IMG/VR virus record: IMGVR_UViG_3300035670_000121
Location: 1-64,000 of that record
Length of the DNA: 64,000 nt
Direction: 5' to 3' (one strand)
Source: a virus
Of the stretch, positions 43,036-51,120 are shown in pieces. The stretch's first letter is position 1; each line of letters begins with the position of its first letter. A program made the position numbers and the translations under genes. A model generated the notes under the pieces. That model was not told the origin of the DNA. It worked only from the letters and a program-made list of their open reading frames with translations, and made no database searches.

Positions 43036-44921
43036 TGCGTAAAAAAAGAATTCTTATTCATAGTAATCATTGCAAAATGTTTACCGGATTCGGTAAGCAT
43101 AAGAAAAATTTGTTAAAATATTTGCACAACACAGGTAAATACGAAATCATTGAATTCAGTAATGGTTATCCGTGGTCTTCTGATGAGTTGCAGTATACTC
43201 CTTGGAAAAGCTATGGATCTTTACCTGATGATCCTGAACATCAAAAAGAAATAGCTAACGACGAAAGAAAAAAATCAACTGCTGGTTATGGCGGTGAAAT
43301 GATTGATCGGGCTATTTATGAATTAAAACCTGGTATTTATTTAGGAATAGAAGATATTTGGGGATTTAATGGATTTTTTGAAAAGCCTTGGTGGAACAAG
43401 ATTCATTGTATTATACATACAACACTAGATAGTTTGCCTATTTTGCCAGACGCTGTAAATGTCGCGTCTAAAATAAAAAATTATTTTGTATGGGCAAGTT
43501 TTGCAGAAAAAGCTTTACACAAATTAGGTCATACACATGTTAAAACAGTACATGGAACGTTAGATGTTAATAATTTCTATAGACTTCCAGACGATGCTCG
43601 TTCAAGACTTAGAAAACATTTTAATCTAGAAAAAAGTTTTATAATTGGATTTGTATTTAGAAATCAACTAAGAAAATCAGTCCCTAATTTGCTTGATGGA
43701 TTCAAAATGTTTGATGAAGCAAATCCATCTGCTAACGCTAAATTATTATTGCATACATTTTGGAACGAAGGTTGGGATATTCATAGATTATTAAAAGAAA
43801 AGGACATTCCTCTTAATAAAGTACTTACAACTTATTATTGTAAAAACTGTTACAATTATCATATCAAGCCATTTCAAGGGCAGATTTTAAAATGCGATTA
43901 TTGTCAACATCCTAATTCATGCGAAACAACAAATATTAAAAGTGGCGTAAATGAACAACAGTTGAATGAGATTTATAATTTAATGGATGTTTATTGCCAT
44001 CCTTTTACAAGCGGTGGACAAGAAATACCTATTCAAGAAGCAAAACTTACTGAACTGATAACATTAGTAACTAATTATAGTTGTGGTGAAGATTCTTGTA
44101 GCTCTGAAAGCGGCGGCTTCCCTTTAGACTGGGCTGAATACCGAGAACCCGGTACTCAATTTATTAAAGCTTCAACACTACCTACAAGCATTAATGAAAA
44201 ATTAAAAATGGTATACGAAATGGCTTTTGATGAAAAAGTATTACTTGGTAAAAAATCACGTAACTATGTAATCAATAAATATAGTATTGAAATCGTAGGA
44301 AAATATTTTGAAGATTTATTTGATTCATTTCCTGAAGTCGAATTTGATTATGAGAAAGTGGATATGACTCCAAATGCATATTTTGAACCCAACAATTCTT
44401 TAAATGATAAAGAATGGATTGAGTCATTGTATGAAAATCTTTTAAAACGAAAAGATTCGTCTGGCGTTATTCATTGGTTGCAACGCTTGAAGACTGATTT
44501 AAAAAGACAAGATGTATTAACTTATTTTAGAAAAGTTGCGCTATCAGAAATACAAAAAGCTGAATTTGAGAAAATGCTCAAAATTCTAAATGAAGATAAA
44601 AGTCTTAAGAAAATCGCTTATATTCAACCTGATGGAGCTGAAGAAGTTTTGATCGCTACATCAATTCTTCCTTCTATTCAAAAAGTTTATCCTGACCATA
44701 AAATTTATTTCTTTACAAAAAGCGAGAATTTCGATTTAATAAATTCACATCCAAATGTTTATAAAACATTATCGTATTTTAATAAATTAGATGATCCTCT
44801 TTACCTAGAAGGAAAAGGCAATTTAAATAAATATTTTGATATTGTATTTGCTCCGTATTTATCAATTAGAAACAATTATTTTAGAAACGCTCAAGATATT
44901 TTAGAGTATCAAACAACATGA
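43035..44921 (+). CDS. Large glycosyltransferase with zinc-ribbon insert and DUF4214-like region
   Basis: 628 residues. GT-B start MRKKRILIHSNHCKMFTGFG, donor domain from FIIGFVFRNQLRKSVPNLLD, and VYCHPFTSGGQEIPIQEAKL as the E-x-x-x-x-x-x-E region. Inserted at ~275-300 are two Cys pairs (YYCKNCYN, LKCDYCQH), a zinc-ribbon not usual in this fold. EWIESLYENLLKRKDSSGVI (about 468-487) resembles a DUF4214 repeat, and the C terminus (IAYIQPDGAEEVLIATSILP) looks like the start of a GT9-type domain that continues in the next gene. Confidence 0.7.
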   Translation: MRKKRILIHSNHCKMFTGFGKHKKNLLKYLHNTGKYEIIEFSNGYPWSSDELQYTPWKSYGSLPDDPEHQKEIANDERKKSTAGYGGEMIDRAIYELKPGIYLGIEDIWGFNGFFEKPWWNKIHCIIHTTLDSLPILPDAVNVASKIKNYFVWASFAEKALHKLGHTHVKTVHGTLDVNNFYRLPDDARSRLRKHFNLEKSFIIGFVFRNQLRKSVPNLLDGFKMFDEANPSANAKLLLHTFWNEGWDIHRLLKEKDIPLNKVLTTYYCKNCYNYHIKPFQGQILKCDYCQHPNSCETTNIKSGVNEQQLNEIYNLMDVYCHPFTSGGQEIPIQEAKLTELITLVTNYSCGEDSCSSESGGFPLDWAEYREPGTQFIKASTLPTSINEKLKMVYEMAFDEKVLLGKKSRNYVINKYSIEIVGKYFEDLFDSFPEVEFDYEKVDMTPNAYFEPNNSLNDKEWIESLYENLLKRKDSSGVIHWLQRLKTDLKRQDVLTYFRKVALSEIQKAEFEKMLKILNEDKSLKKIAYIQPDGAEEVLIATSILPSIQKVYPDHKIYFFTKSENFDLINSHPNVYKTLSYFNKLDDPLYLEGKGNLNKYFDIVFAPYLSIRNNYFRNAQDILEYQTT

Positions 44922-46111
44922 ATTTAGTAGATAAAATAGCTTTAGATTGTGGAGTTAAAGTTGGAAAACCTTATATAGATAGGCTATTCATGCCTTTGAA
45001 AAATCATGACTTTATAATTTTTGATACAAGAAGTAAATATTCTCATGGCACATATGATTATTTTGGCGATGTATATGATATTATTCGCGCATATTTAAAA
45101 CAAAATAATATTGAAACATTTCAAATAGCAAATGAAAACTCTCCTCGTTTGCCTTGCGATAAATGTTTTGTAACAATAAATAAGAAGCAAGAAGCTTATC
45201 TAATATCAAAAGCTAAGTTAATTATTTCTAACGAAAATTATAGTTTATATTTCGCTTCAATACTAAATACTAAATCAATAGGATTATATTCTATTAATAA
45301 TCCTAAAAACACTCAACCTATCTGGAACAGAGATTCGCAAATCGTTTTAGAATCTTCAAGAGATGATAATTTACCCAGTTATGGTCAATTAGCAGAAAGC
45401 CCCAAAACAGTTAATCTAATCGATCCATATCAAATTGCTAGAAATATTTTAAACTCACTAAATATAAAAAATGATTTAAATAAATTTGAATTAGTTCATC
45501 TAGGAAAAAATTTTAATCAAAGAATTATCGAAGTAATACCAGATTTCACAGCTTCCGCAGAAGTATTAAAAGGAGCTTCAATCAATTTAAGATTAGATTA
45601 CATAGACGATTTAAATCAAAATGTATTTTATTATTGGTTAAGCAACAGAAAAGTAAATATTTTAACAAATAAAAATTTAAATATTAAATCTCTATTGCCA
45701 TTTAAAAATAATATTATTATGATAACAGTTATCATGTCAGATAATATTGATGAGACATTTTTAAAACAGTGCAAACAAAATGGTTTTCGCGTCAGACTTC
45801 ATTGTCGAGAACCTGAAAAGATCAAAGATTATCAATATAAATTTTTTGATTGGAATATCGAAAAAGATTTTAAAACAGAATTAAAACTTAAAGGCTTTTC
45901 AAATATAAATGAAAAATCTTTTTTTATTAGTTCAAAAGTATTAATTTCAAAAGGTAAACAATTTTCTTGTCGAGCTAATCAATTGCAAAACAAATTTCTT
46001 GACAAAACCCAAGAAACTGTTATCTTCTCTGAAACGTTTGAAGAAGAGTTAGATTATTTTAAAATATACAATGAAAGAGAAGAATCAAGTTTCAATTCCT
46101 CAACAGCGTAA
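44918..46111 (+). CDS. GT9/heptosyltransferase-like protein
   Basis: 397 residues. FIIFDTRSKYSHGTYDYFGD and later AKLIISNENYSLYFASILNT followed by KSIGLYSINNPKNTQPIW resemble the donor half of heptosyltransferase-like GT9 proteins (acceptor half apparently at the end of the previous gene). The last ~170 residues are unassigned. The ATGA overlap with the previous gene suggests two parts of one enzyme system. No catalytic certainty. Confidence 0.5.
   Translation: MNLVDKIALDCGVKVGKPYIDRLFMPLKNHDFIIFDTRSKYSHGTYDYFGDVYDIIRAYLKQNNIETFQIANENSPRLPCDKCFVTINKKQEAYLISKAKLIISNENYSLYFASILNTKSIGLYSINNPKNTQPIWNRDSQIVLESSRDDNLPSYGQLAESPKTVNLIDPYQIARNILNSLNIKNDLNKFELVHLGKNFNQRIIEVIPDFTASAEVLKGASINLRLDYIDDLNQNVFYYWLSNRKVNILTNKNLNIKSLLPFKNNIIMITVIMSDNIDETFLKQCKQNGFRVRLHCREPEKIKDYQYKFFDWNIEKDFKTELKLKGFSNINEKSFFISSKVLISKGKQFSCRANQLQNKFLDKTQETVIFSETFEEELDYFKIYNEREESSFNSSTA
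45999..46026 (+). promoter_or_regulatory. Sigma-70-like promoter
   Basis: TTGACA, 16-bp spacer, TATCTT inside the end of the previous gene, 45 bp before the ATG at 46071. Confidence 0.5.
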
Positions 46112-46820
46112 TGCTTGGGGATTAATTGAAGGCATTAATTATATTAATAATGAAGATGGCTCTATTAACTGGAGAGCCATGGTTAAGCCTGATCATTTAT
46201 TCCCTAATAAAGGATGGTTTGAAACAAGAAAGCAAGTAGTACCAAATAACATTGAAGGATTAGGCGATCATCAACTCTTAATCAAGTTGGCTGGAATTAA
46301 AGAAGTAGCAAAGCTTCGTGGTTACAAATCAGTTAAGTACGATATTATTAAGTGTGAATCTAGTTATGTTGCAGTAAAATGCGGTATAACTTGGATTCCA
46401 AATTATGAAAGTCAATATGAAAGTTATTATGAAGATGTGGCAAACGCTACGGTCAATAACACTACGGATTTTGCTGTCAAATTTTTGGAGACGATTGCAG
46501 CTAATCGCGCATTCATTAGGGCTGTAAGAAACTTTCTTAACATTCATATTGTCGGCAGCGACGAAATTGATTCATCTAAAAAAGGAACTCCAGCCTTATT
46601 TGAAGAAGAAGCTGAAACTGCTTTACCCTCGTCTCAAAACATGCTAGAAAAAACAGCAAAAGCTCATGGTCTATCTAGCTTTGAAGAGTTTCAGGATTAT
46701 TTAAGAAAAGCTTGGAAGATGAATGTTTATCGTAATGAAGAAACAAAAGTTTGGACTTCATACAGCGATATTCCTGCAAAAGAAGCTAGAATTTTAATGT
46801 CTATTATTAAAGATAAATAA
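46071..46820 (+). CDS. Conserved phage protein, possibly Rad52-like annealing protein
   Basis: 249 residues. NAWGLIEGINYINNEDGSIN, GLGDHQLLIKLAGIKEVAKL and FLETIAANRAFIRAVRNFLN are well-structured motifs I associate with a conserved phage protein of recombination regions. The NRAFIRAVRNFL helix recalls the K-x-A-x-x-R-A-x-R-x-F helix of Rad52/Sak annealing proteins, but other Rad52 motifs are not clear. A C-terminal helical domain follows (FEEFQDYLRKAWKM). Overlaps the preceding gene by 41 bp. Confidence 0.45.
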   Translation: MKEKNQVSIPQQRNAWGLIEGINYINNEDGSINWRAMVKPDHLFPNKGWFETRKQVVPNNIEGLGDHQLLIKLAGIKEVAKLRGYKSVKYDIIKCESSYVAVKCGITWIPNYESQYESYYEDVANATVNNTTDFAVKFLETIAANRAFIRAVRNFLNIHIVGSDEIDSSKKGTPALFEEEAETALPSSQNMLEKTAKAHGLSSFEEFQDYLRKAWKMNVYRNEETKVWTSYSDIPAKEARILMSIIKDK

Positions 46821-46826
46821 TATAAA

Positions 46827-47267
46827 ATGCATAAGCAATATATTTCAATTCCTATTAAGAAGCTTTCTGACAAAGCTACTATTCCTAGTCAAGGCAGTAC
46901 TGAAGCTGCTGGATATGATCTTTATGCAGCTGAAAACGTAGTTGTTTATAGCTTGAGCCGAGCATTAATTAAGACAAATATTTCAATTGCAATCCCTGAA
47001 GGTTATTATGGACGAATTGCCCCACGATCAGGGCTAGCTTATAAAAATGGAATTGATGTTTTAGCTGGTGTTATTGATTCAGATTATCGTGGCGATATAG
47101 GTGTTATTTTATTTAATACGAGCACAACAAATGAGTTTCAAGTAAAAGCAGGCGATAGAATAGCTCAAATCATTATAGAAAAATGCCATAATGTTCATTG
47201 GGATTTAGAAGAAAATCTAGATCAGACTAAAAGAGAACAGAAAGGATTCGGTAGTACCGGAGTATGA
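46827..47267 (+). CDS. dut: dUTP diphosphatase
   Basis: 146 residues, trimeric dUTPase with all five motifs: AAGYDLYAA, APRSGLA, GVIDSDYRGDIGV, RIAQIIIEK, and the C-terminal GFGSTG arm. It hydrolyses dUTP to dUMP and PPi, lowering uracil incorporation and feeding dTMP synthesis. It works with the dCMP deaminase and RNR in this window. Confidence 0.97.
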   Translation: MHKQYISIPIKKLSDKATIPSQGSTEAAGYDLYAAENVVVYSLSRALIKTNISIAIPEGYYGRIAPRSGLAYKNGIDVLAGVIDSDYRGDIGVILFNTSTTNEFQVKAGDRIAQIIIEKCHNVHWDLEENLDQTKREQKGFGSTGV

Positions 47268-47542
47268 ACTTAAAACATATTAAAAAAATTATAGACAAGC
47301 AATTTAAGATTGCTGGTATTGATTTAAAGTATGAAGATGTTTGTAATAACCAGATACCTGAATGGTATAGAAAATTAACTTGTACTCAAGAGCAGAACGA
47401 AAAATGGAAGAATTGGACTCTTAAGTATATGAAAGATAAGCTTAAACTTACAAAAGATAAAGCTTATATTGAAACCTCATGGTTAAATTTAAATTACGGA
47501 CTAAAAGTAAAAAATAAAAAGAATGAAAATTCTAAAAAGTAA
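47264..47542 (+). CDS. Small basic protein, unknown
   Basis: 92 residues, Lys-rich, with Trp-containing segment PEWYRKLTCTQEQNEKWKNW and WLNLNYGLKVKNKK at the C terminus. Conserved-looking phage small protein without known family. It overlaps dut by 4 bp and the IMPDH-like gene by 20 bp. Confidence 0.55.
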   Translation: MNLKHIKKIIDKQFKIAGIDLKYEDVCNNQIPEWYRKLTCTQEQNEKWKNWTLKYMKDKLKLTKDKAYIETSWLNLNYGLKVKNKKNENSKK

Positions 47543-48485
47543 ATCCGTTTATTATGATGATGTAAATTTAATTGCGCAGCCATCAGAAATAATATCTAGA
47601 TCGCACATTGAACGTGAACTTCACAGAATTATTGTTTCGCCAATGCAAGCTGTTGTTGGAAAAACATTTGCTCGAACTGCTTATAATTATGGCGTTTCTG
47701 TTGCGCTTCATAGATTCTGCAAAATTAACGAATTAATTGAAACATTCAAATATGTCAATGAGAGCAATGATATAAGTAAAGGCAATAAAATTTGGTGTTC
47801 TATTGCTTTGAATGATTATTCTTCTTTTGAAGCTTTATATGATAATGGCGCTAGAAATTTCATTATTGATATTGCTAATGGATATTTGAGTTCTGTTGAT
47901 TCTATGATTAAGTGTTTGAATTATGATTATAAAGGCTCTGAAACTTCAATAATGGTAGGTAACGTTCATACTGAACAAGGTCTTAATTTATATAAAAATT
48001 ATGATAATGTTTGGGTAAGAGTTGGAATTGGTCAAGGATCAGGTTGCACGACTAAAGATCAAACAGGCTACACAAGAGGTCAAATTACTGAAATTAGTGA
48101 ATGTTATAATGATAGAGTTAATTCTAATAATATAATTGCAGATGGCGGAATTAAAAATGGTGGCGACGCAGCTAAAGCTTTTGGTGCGGGTGCTGACTAT
48201 GTTATGATGGGTGGTTATTTCGCTAAAACAAATGAAGCACAAAATGTAATTGATGGTGTTTATCAATTTTGGGGTTCAGCGAGTAAAAAACAATTAGAGT
48301 TAAGCGGTAAGAAAAGAGATCACGCTGAAGGCAGAACTTACGATATTGATCAAACACAAATTGAACCCTTAAAGAATAAAATTGATGAATTATGGAGTGC
48401 TATTTCTTCTGCTGTTTCTTATTCAGGTTATAATAGTTTAAGTGAATTTATAGGAAGAGGGGTTTATGAAATCAAAGAAAGATAA
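47523..48485 (+). CDS. IMP dehydrogenase / GMP reductase family
   Basis: 320 residues, TIM barrel. VYYDDVNLIAQPSE is the typical IMPDH/GMPR start, VRVGIGQGSGCTTKDQTGYT carries the catalytic Cys loop (G-S-x-C-T-T), IIADGGIKNGGDAAKAFGAG binds the phosphate, and YVMMGGYFA the GG site. No CBS pair is present. The length and GYT loop favour a GMP-reductase-like enzyme, though IMPDH activity cannot be excluded. It would adjust purine pools. Uninterrupted by intein. Confidence 0.85.
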   Translation: MKILKSKSVYYDDVNLIAQPSEIISRSHIERELHRIIVSPMQAVVGKTFARTAYNYGVSVALHRFCKINELIETFKYVNESNDISKGNKIWCSIALNDYSSFEALYDNGARNFIIDIANGYLSSVDSMIKCLNYDYKGSETSIMVGNVHTEQGLNLYKNYDNVWVRVGIGQGSGCTTKDQTGYTRGQITEISECYNDRVNSNNIIADGGIKNGGDAAKAFGAGADYVMMGGYFAKTNEAQNVIDGVYQFWGSASKKQLELSGKKRDHAEGRTYDIDQTQIEPLKNKIDELWSAISSAVSYSGYNSLSEFIGRGVYEIKER

Positions 48486-48747
48486 TCTCCTTTTTAATGC
48501 ATGTAAAATACTTGATACTGATTATGTAGATTATGGCGGCAAAATAACTCGTTGGGCCGATCCAGATAATAATTATTTAGATTGCAGTTGTGGTTGTAAA
48601 TTTTTCAATCCATTATATAATAATAGGTATGATGGAGCTGATATGGATTTTGGCGTTTGTTTAAATCCAAAAAGTAAAAGATATGGCTTGTTGACATTTG
48701 AGCATCAAGCAGGTTTTGGATGTTTCGAAATAGAAAAAATTAAATAA
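48466..48747 (+). CDS. Small Cys-containing protein, unknown
   Basis: 93 residues. YLDCSCGCKFFNPLY with later FGVCLNPKSKR and GFGCFEIE suggests a small metal-binding domain (Cys at about 40, 42, 44, 65 and 86). Overlaps the IMPDH-like gene by 20 bp; a GAGGGG run lies ahead of its ATG. No family recognised. Confidence 0.55.
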   Translation: MKSKKDNLLFNACKILDTDYVDYGGKITRWADPDNNYLDCSCGCKFFNPLYNNRYDGADMDFGVCLNPKSKRYGLLTFEHQAGFGCFEIEKIK

Positions 48748-48748
48748 C

Positions 48749-48823
48749 TGAGGCGTCGTATAACGGCTATTACTTCTGGTTTTGGCCCAGAAAATGGAGG
48801 TTCGATCCCTTCCGCCTCAGCCA
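48749..48823 (+). tRNA. tRNA-Gln (anticodon UUG)
   Basis: The cloverleaf folds: acceptor TGAGGCG / CGCCTCA, three-pair D stem GTA/TAC, anticodon stem TCTGG/CCAGA with 7-nt loop TTTTGGC (UUG at 34-36), T arm GGAGG-TTCGATC-CCTTC, discriminator G and encoded CCA. It would read CAA and CAG. It lies between two protein genes with 1 bp and 6 bp gaps, so the mRNA must be cut to release it. Confidence 0.92.
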
Positions 48824-48829
48824 CTCTCA

Positions 48830-49033
48830 ATGCAAAATAAATTAGAAGAAATTAAAAAAATCGTTCAAGAACTATCTGACAATATCTATAATGTAAATAC
48901 AGATCAAAAAACTGCATTCATTATTAAAGAAATCGATAAGCTTGTTCAAAAATGTTATACTGAAATATATAATGTTACTGATACAAAATACCAATTAAAT
49001 AGTGTAAGTGATAAACATGGACACTGCTGCTAA
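48830..49033 (+). CDS. Small coiled-coil protein, unknown
   Basis: 67 residues from the ATG at 48830, 6 bp after the tRNA; an upstream frame extension runs through the tRNA and is rejected. Amphipathic helices (LEEIKKIVQELSDNI, FIIKEIDKLVQKCYTEI) and a Cys-His end (HGHCC). Confidence 0.55.
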   Translation: MQNKLEEIKKIVQELSDNIYNVNTDQKTAFIIKEIDKLVQKCYTEIYNVTDTKYQLNSVSDKHGHCC

Positions 49034-49190
49034 AATAACGACTCCATGTATTAGAGTTTGTAAATTATTAAATGACGTTTGTTATGCTTGTCAAAGGACA
49101 AGACAAGAAATAACGAACTGGTCTTTCTATTCTGAAGATAAAAGAAAAGAAATAATGGAGGAATTAAATGAGCGCAGGAAAAGGAAGTAA
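49017..49190 (+). CDS. DUF1289-family small zinc-binding-like protein
   Basis: 57 residues from the ATG at 49017. TPCIRVCKLLNDVCYACQRT and ITNWSFYSEDKRKEI match DUF1289 (S-P-C-x-x-V-C-x-x-x...C-x-x-C-x-R-T-x-x-E-I-x-x-W). The family is common in Proteobacteria and some phages and function is unknown. A GTGTAAGTGAT stretch lies 15 nt upstream. Four Cys could bind metal. Confidence 0.75.
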   Translation: MDTAAKITTPCIRVCKLLNDVCYACQRTRQEITNWSFYSEDKRKEIMEELNERRKRK

Positions 49191-49317
49191 ACCCAGAAAC
49201 TGTTTCAGTAAAGATTTTAAAAATAATTACGATTCAATTGATTGGAAAAACAAGGACAAACAATGCCCTACGAATACAAAGCAAAATTCAAAAAAGTCAT
49301 CGATGGAGACACTTTAA
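49168..49317 (+). CDS. Small 'MSAGKGSKPR' phage protein
   Basis: 49 residues in a frame overlapping both neighbours. It has one of the few strong ribosome-binding sites here (GGAGG, six bases before ATG). MSAGKGSKPRNCFSKDFKNN then NYDSIDW fits a short, widely seen phage protein type (GKG-x-x-x-R...F-x-x-N-Y-x-x-I-x-W) of unknown function. The last ~20 residues overlap the nuclease gene and look non-conserved. Confidence 0.6.
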   Translation: MSAGKGSKPRNCFSKDFKNNYDSIDWKNKDKQCPTNTKQNSKKSSMETL

Positions 49318-49715
49318 TATTAGATATTGATTTGGGTTTCAATATTGTATTATCTAATCAAACTGTAAGATTGATTGGTATCGATACTCCAGAAAGCCGT
49401 TCTAAAGACAAGATAGAAAAAATCTTTGGAATTCTTAGTAAAAAAGCTGTCGAAGAATTCATGAAAGCGGAAGATAAATTAATTATTCAAACTGTTTTTA
49501 ATGACGACAATGAAGATAAATTTGGTAGAATACTTGGTAAAATAATTACTTCTAGCAAAGTATGCTTGAATGATTGGTTGATTGATCATAATTATGCTGT
49601 TCTATACAAAGGCGAAAATAAAGAATTAGTTAAACAAGCTCATTTAAAAAATAGAAAAACTTTAATAGATAATAAGATAGTACAAATATCATATGCTGAA
49701 GCTGGAATAATTTAG
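49263..49715 (+). CDS. Thermonuclease-like (staphylococcal nuclease fold) protein
   Basis: 150 residues. VIDGDTLILDIDLGFNIVLS and QTVRLIGIDTPESRSK are the SNase Asp and Arg-containing motifs, FGRILGKI the second Arg region. No signal peptide, so it acts inside the cell, unlike secreted nucleases. Could degrade host DNA/RNA or serve in DNA processing. ATG at 49263; a leading TTG at 49242 is unlikely. Confidence 0.85.
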   Translation: MPYEYKAKFKKVIDGDTLILDIDLGFNIVLSNQTVRLIGIDTPESRSKDKIEKIFGILSKKAVEEFMKAEDKLIIQTVFNDDNEDKFGRILGKIITSSKVCLNDWLIDHNYAVLYKGENKELVKQAHLKNRKTLIDNKIVQISYAEAGII

Positions 49716-49746
49716 TTTATAAATATATAATAAGCGTGAAGAAACG

Positions 49747-49775
49747 AAGACAAGATTAATTTCTTGTCTTTTTTT
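49747..49775 (+). terminator. Rho-independent terminator
   Basis: AAGACAAGA / TCTTGTCTT 9-bp stem, 6-nt loop, then TTTTT. Ends the nuclease unit before the virion gene. Confidence 0.88.
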
Positions 49776-49783
49776 ATTTTAAA

Positions 49784-49795
49784 GTGTAAATAAAT
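49784..49795 (+). promoter_or_regulatory. Late-type promoter motif
   Basis: GTGTAAATAAAT 14 nt before the ATG at 49798, right after a terminator. Confidence 0.6.
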
Positions 49796-49797
49796 TT

Positions 49798-51087
49798 ATG
49801 GCTGAATTATTCGCAACTCAAGCGCCTCAAAATGTAAATTGTACTCTTATTTACGATAAAACAAGAGAATTTTATCGACCTTTTACGAATTTTGATTTTG
49901 CTGGTGGACAAGCTGGTGTTGATGCTTTCGGTAGACAAAGAGTATCAAATCCAGAAATGATATTTAACACTAAACAGATATTTGATAATCAGCCTTTATA
50001 TTTTGATGATATTCAAGAAAGTGGCTCTGGCACGACTTCAACATATGATAAAAATAGAGCATCAAGCACATTAGCCGTATCAGCTAATACAACTGGTAAA
50101 AGAACGCGACAAACATTTATGCGTTTTAATTATCAGTCAGGTAAAGCGCAATTAATTTTTATAACTGGTATTTTAAAAAAATCAGGTGGCGGTACAGGAA
50201 TAACTACTAGGATGGGTTATTTCGATGATCAAAACGGTATATTTTTACAAAGATCTGGTTCAACCGTTGGTATTGTTTTAAGATCTTATATAGATGGTTC
50301 TGTTTCTGATACGATTGTCACACAGTCTAATTGGAATATAGATCAAATGCAAGGTAATGGACCAAGCGGCGTAGAATTAGATTTCAGTAAAACTCAAATT
50401 TTAGTTATAGATTTTGAATGGTTAGGAGTTGGCAGAGTTAGAATTGGTTTTAATGTAGACGGGGTTACATATTATTGCCATGAATTTTTAAATGCTAATA
50501 ATAAAACAGGAGTTTATATGTCAACTCCTAATTTGCCTGTTAGATATCAAATTGAGAATAACGGTTCTGGTGTTGCTTCATCTATTGAATGTATTTGTTG
50601 TGCTGTTATTAGTGAAGGTGGACGCGAAGAAGTTGCAACAAATGGATATATATCAACAAATGGAACTTCAGTAGAAGCTACAAAAACATATTTAAATGCG
50701 ATTTTAGCGATTAGATTAAAAACTGGTTATGTTGGCACTACAGTTGATATTCTAGATTTAAGTTTAATTACAACAAGTAATGACAATTATGAATGGAAAT
50801 TAGTTTTAAATCCATCAGGCATAAATGGTTTAAACTATTCTAGTATCGACAACAGTAGTTTGGAATATGCTATTGCGCCTAATCAAACTCATATATCAGG
50901 AGGTTATGCTATGGCTGGTGGTTACGCTCAAGCTAAAACTGATATTCAAGCCGATTCACTCAAATCTTTATTAAAATTAGGTTCATCAATTACGGGATTA
51001 AGAGATCAATTAGTTTTAGCTTGTTATCCTCTCGGGTCTTCTAATTCTGTAGTTTATGGAGGTTTAAATTATAGAGAATTTAATTAA
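49798..51087 (+). CDS. Virion structural / adhesin protein
   Basis: 429 residues. The conserved opening FGRQRVSNPEMIFNTKQIFD, with QPLYFDDIQESGSGTTSTYD and RQTFMRFNYQSGKAQLIFIT, is a domain I recognise from structural proteins of marine podo- and myophages. The rest is beta-rich. It is a monocistronic unit between terminators with a late-type promoter, which fits strong late expression. Exact virion position unknown. Confidence 0.7.
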   Translation: MAELFATQAPQNVNCTLIYDKTREFYRPFTNFDFAGGQAGVDAFGRQRVSNPEMIFNTKQIFDNQPLYFDDIQESGSGTTSTYDKNRASSTLAVSANTTGKRTRQTFMRFNYQSGKAQLIFITGILKKSGGGTGITTRMGYFDDQNGIFLQRSGSTVGIVLRSYIDGSVSDTIVTQSNWNIDQMQGNGPSGVELDFSKTQILVIDFEWLGVGRVRIGFNVDGVTYYCHEFLNANNKTGVYMSTPNLPVRYQIENNGSGVASSIECICCAVISEGGREEVATNGYISTNGTSVEATKTYLNAILAIRLKTGYVGTTVDILDLSLITTSNDNYEWKLVLNPSGINGLNYSSIDNSSLEYAIAPNQTHISGGYAMAGGYAQAKTDIQADSLKSLLKLGSSITGLRDQLVLACYPLGSSNSVVYGGLNYREFN

Positions 51088-51106
51088 TCTATTTGATTAA
51101 TTTTTT
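51082..51106 (+). terminator. Rho-independent terminator
   Basis: AATTAATC-tattt-GATTAATT hairpin, overlapping the stop codon, followed by TTTTTT (loop 5 nt). Confidence 0.75.
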
Positions 51107-51120
51107 GTGTAAAAGTTTGT

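Noticed and set aside
48782-48829. Upstream extension of the 48830-49033 gene
   Set aside because: The extension runs through the tRNA-Gln sequence; the ATG at 48830 lies just after it.
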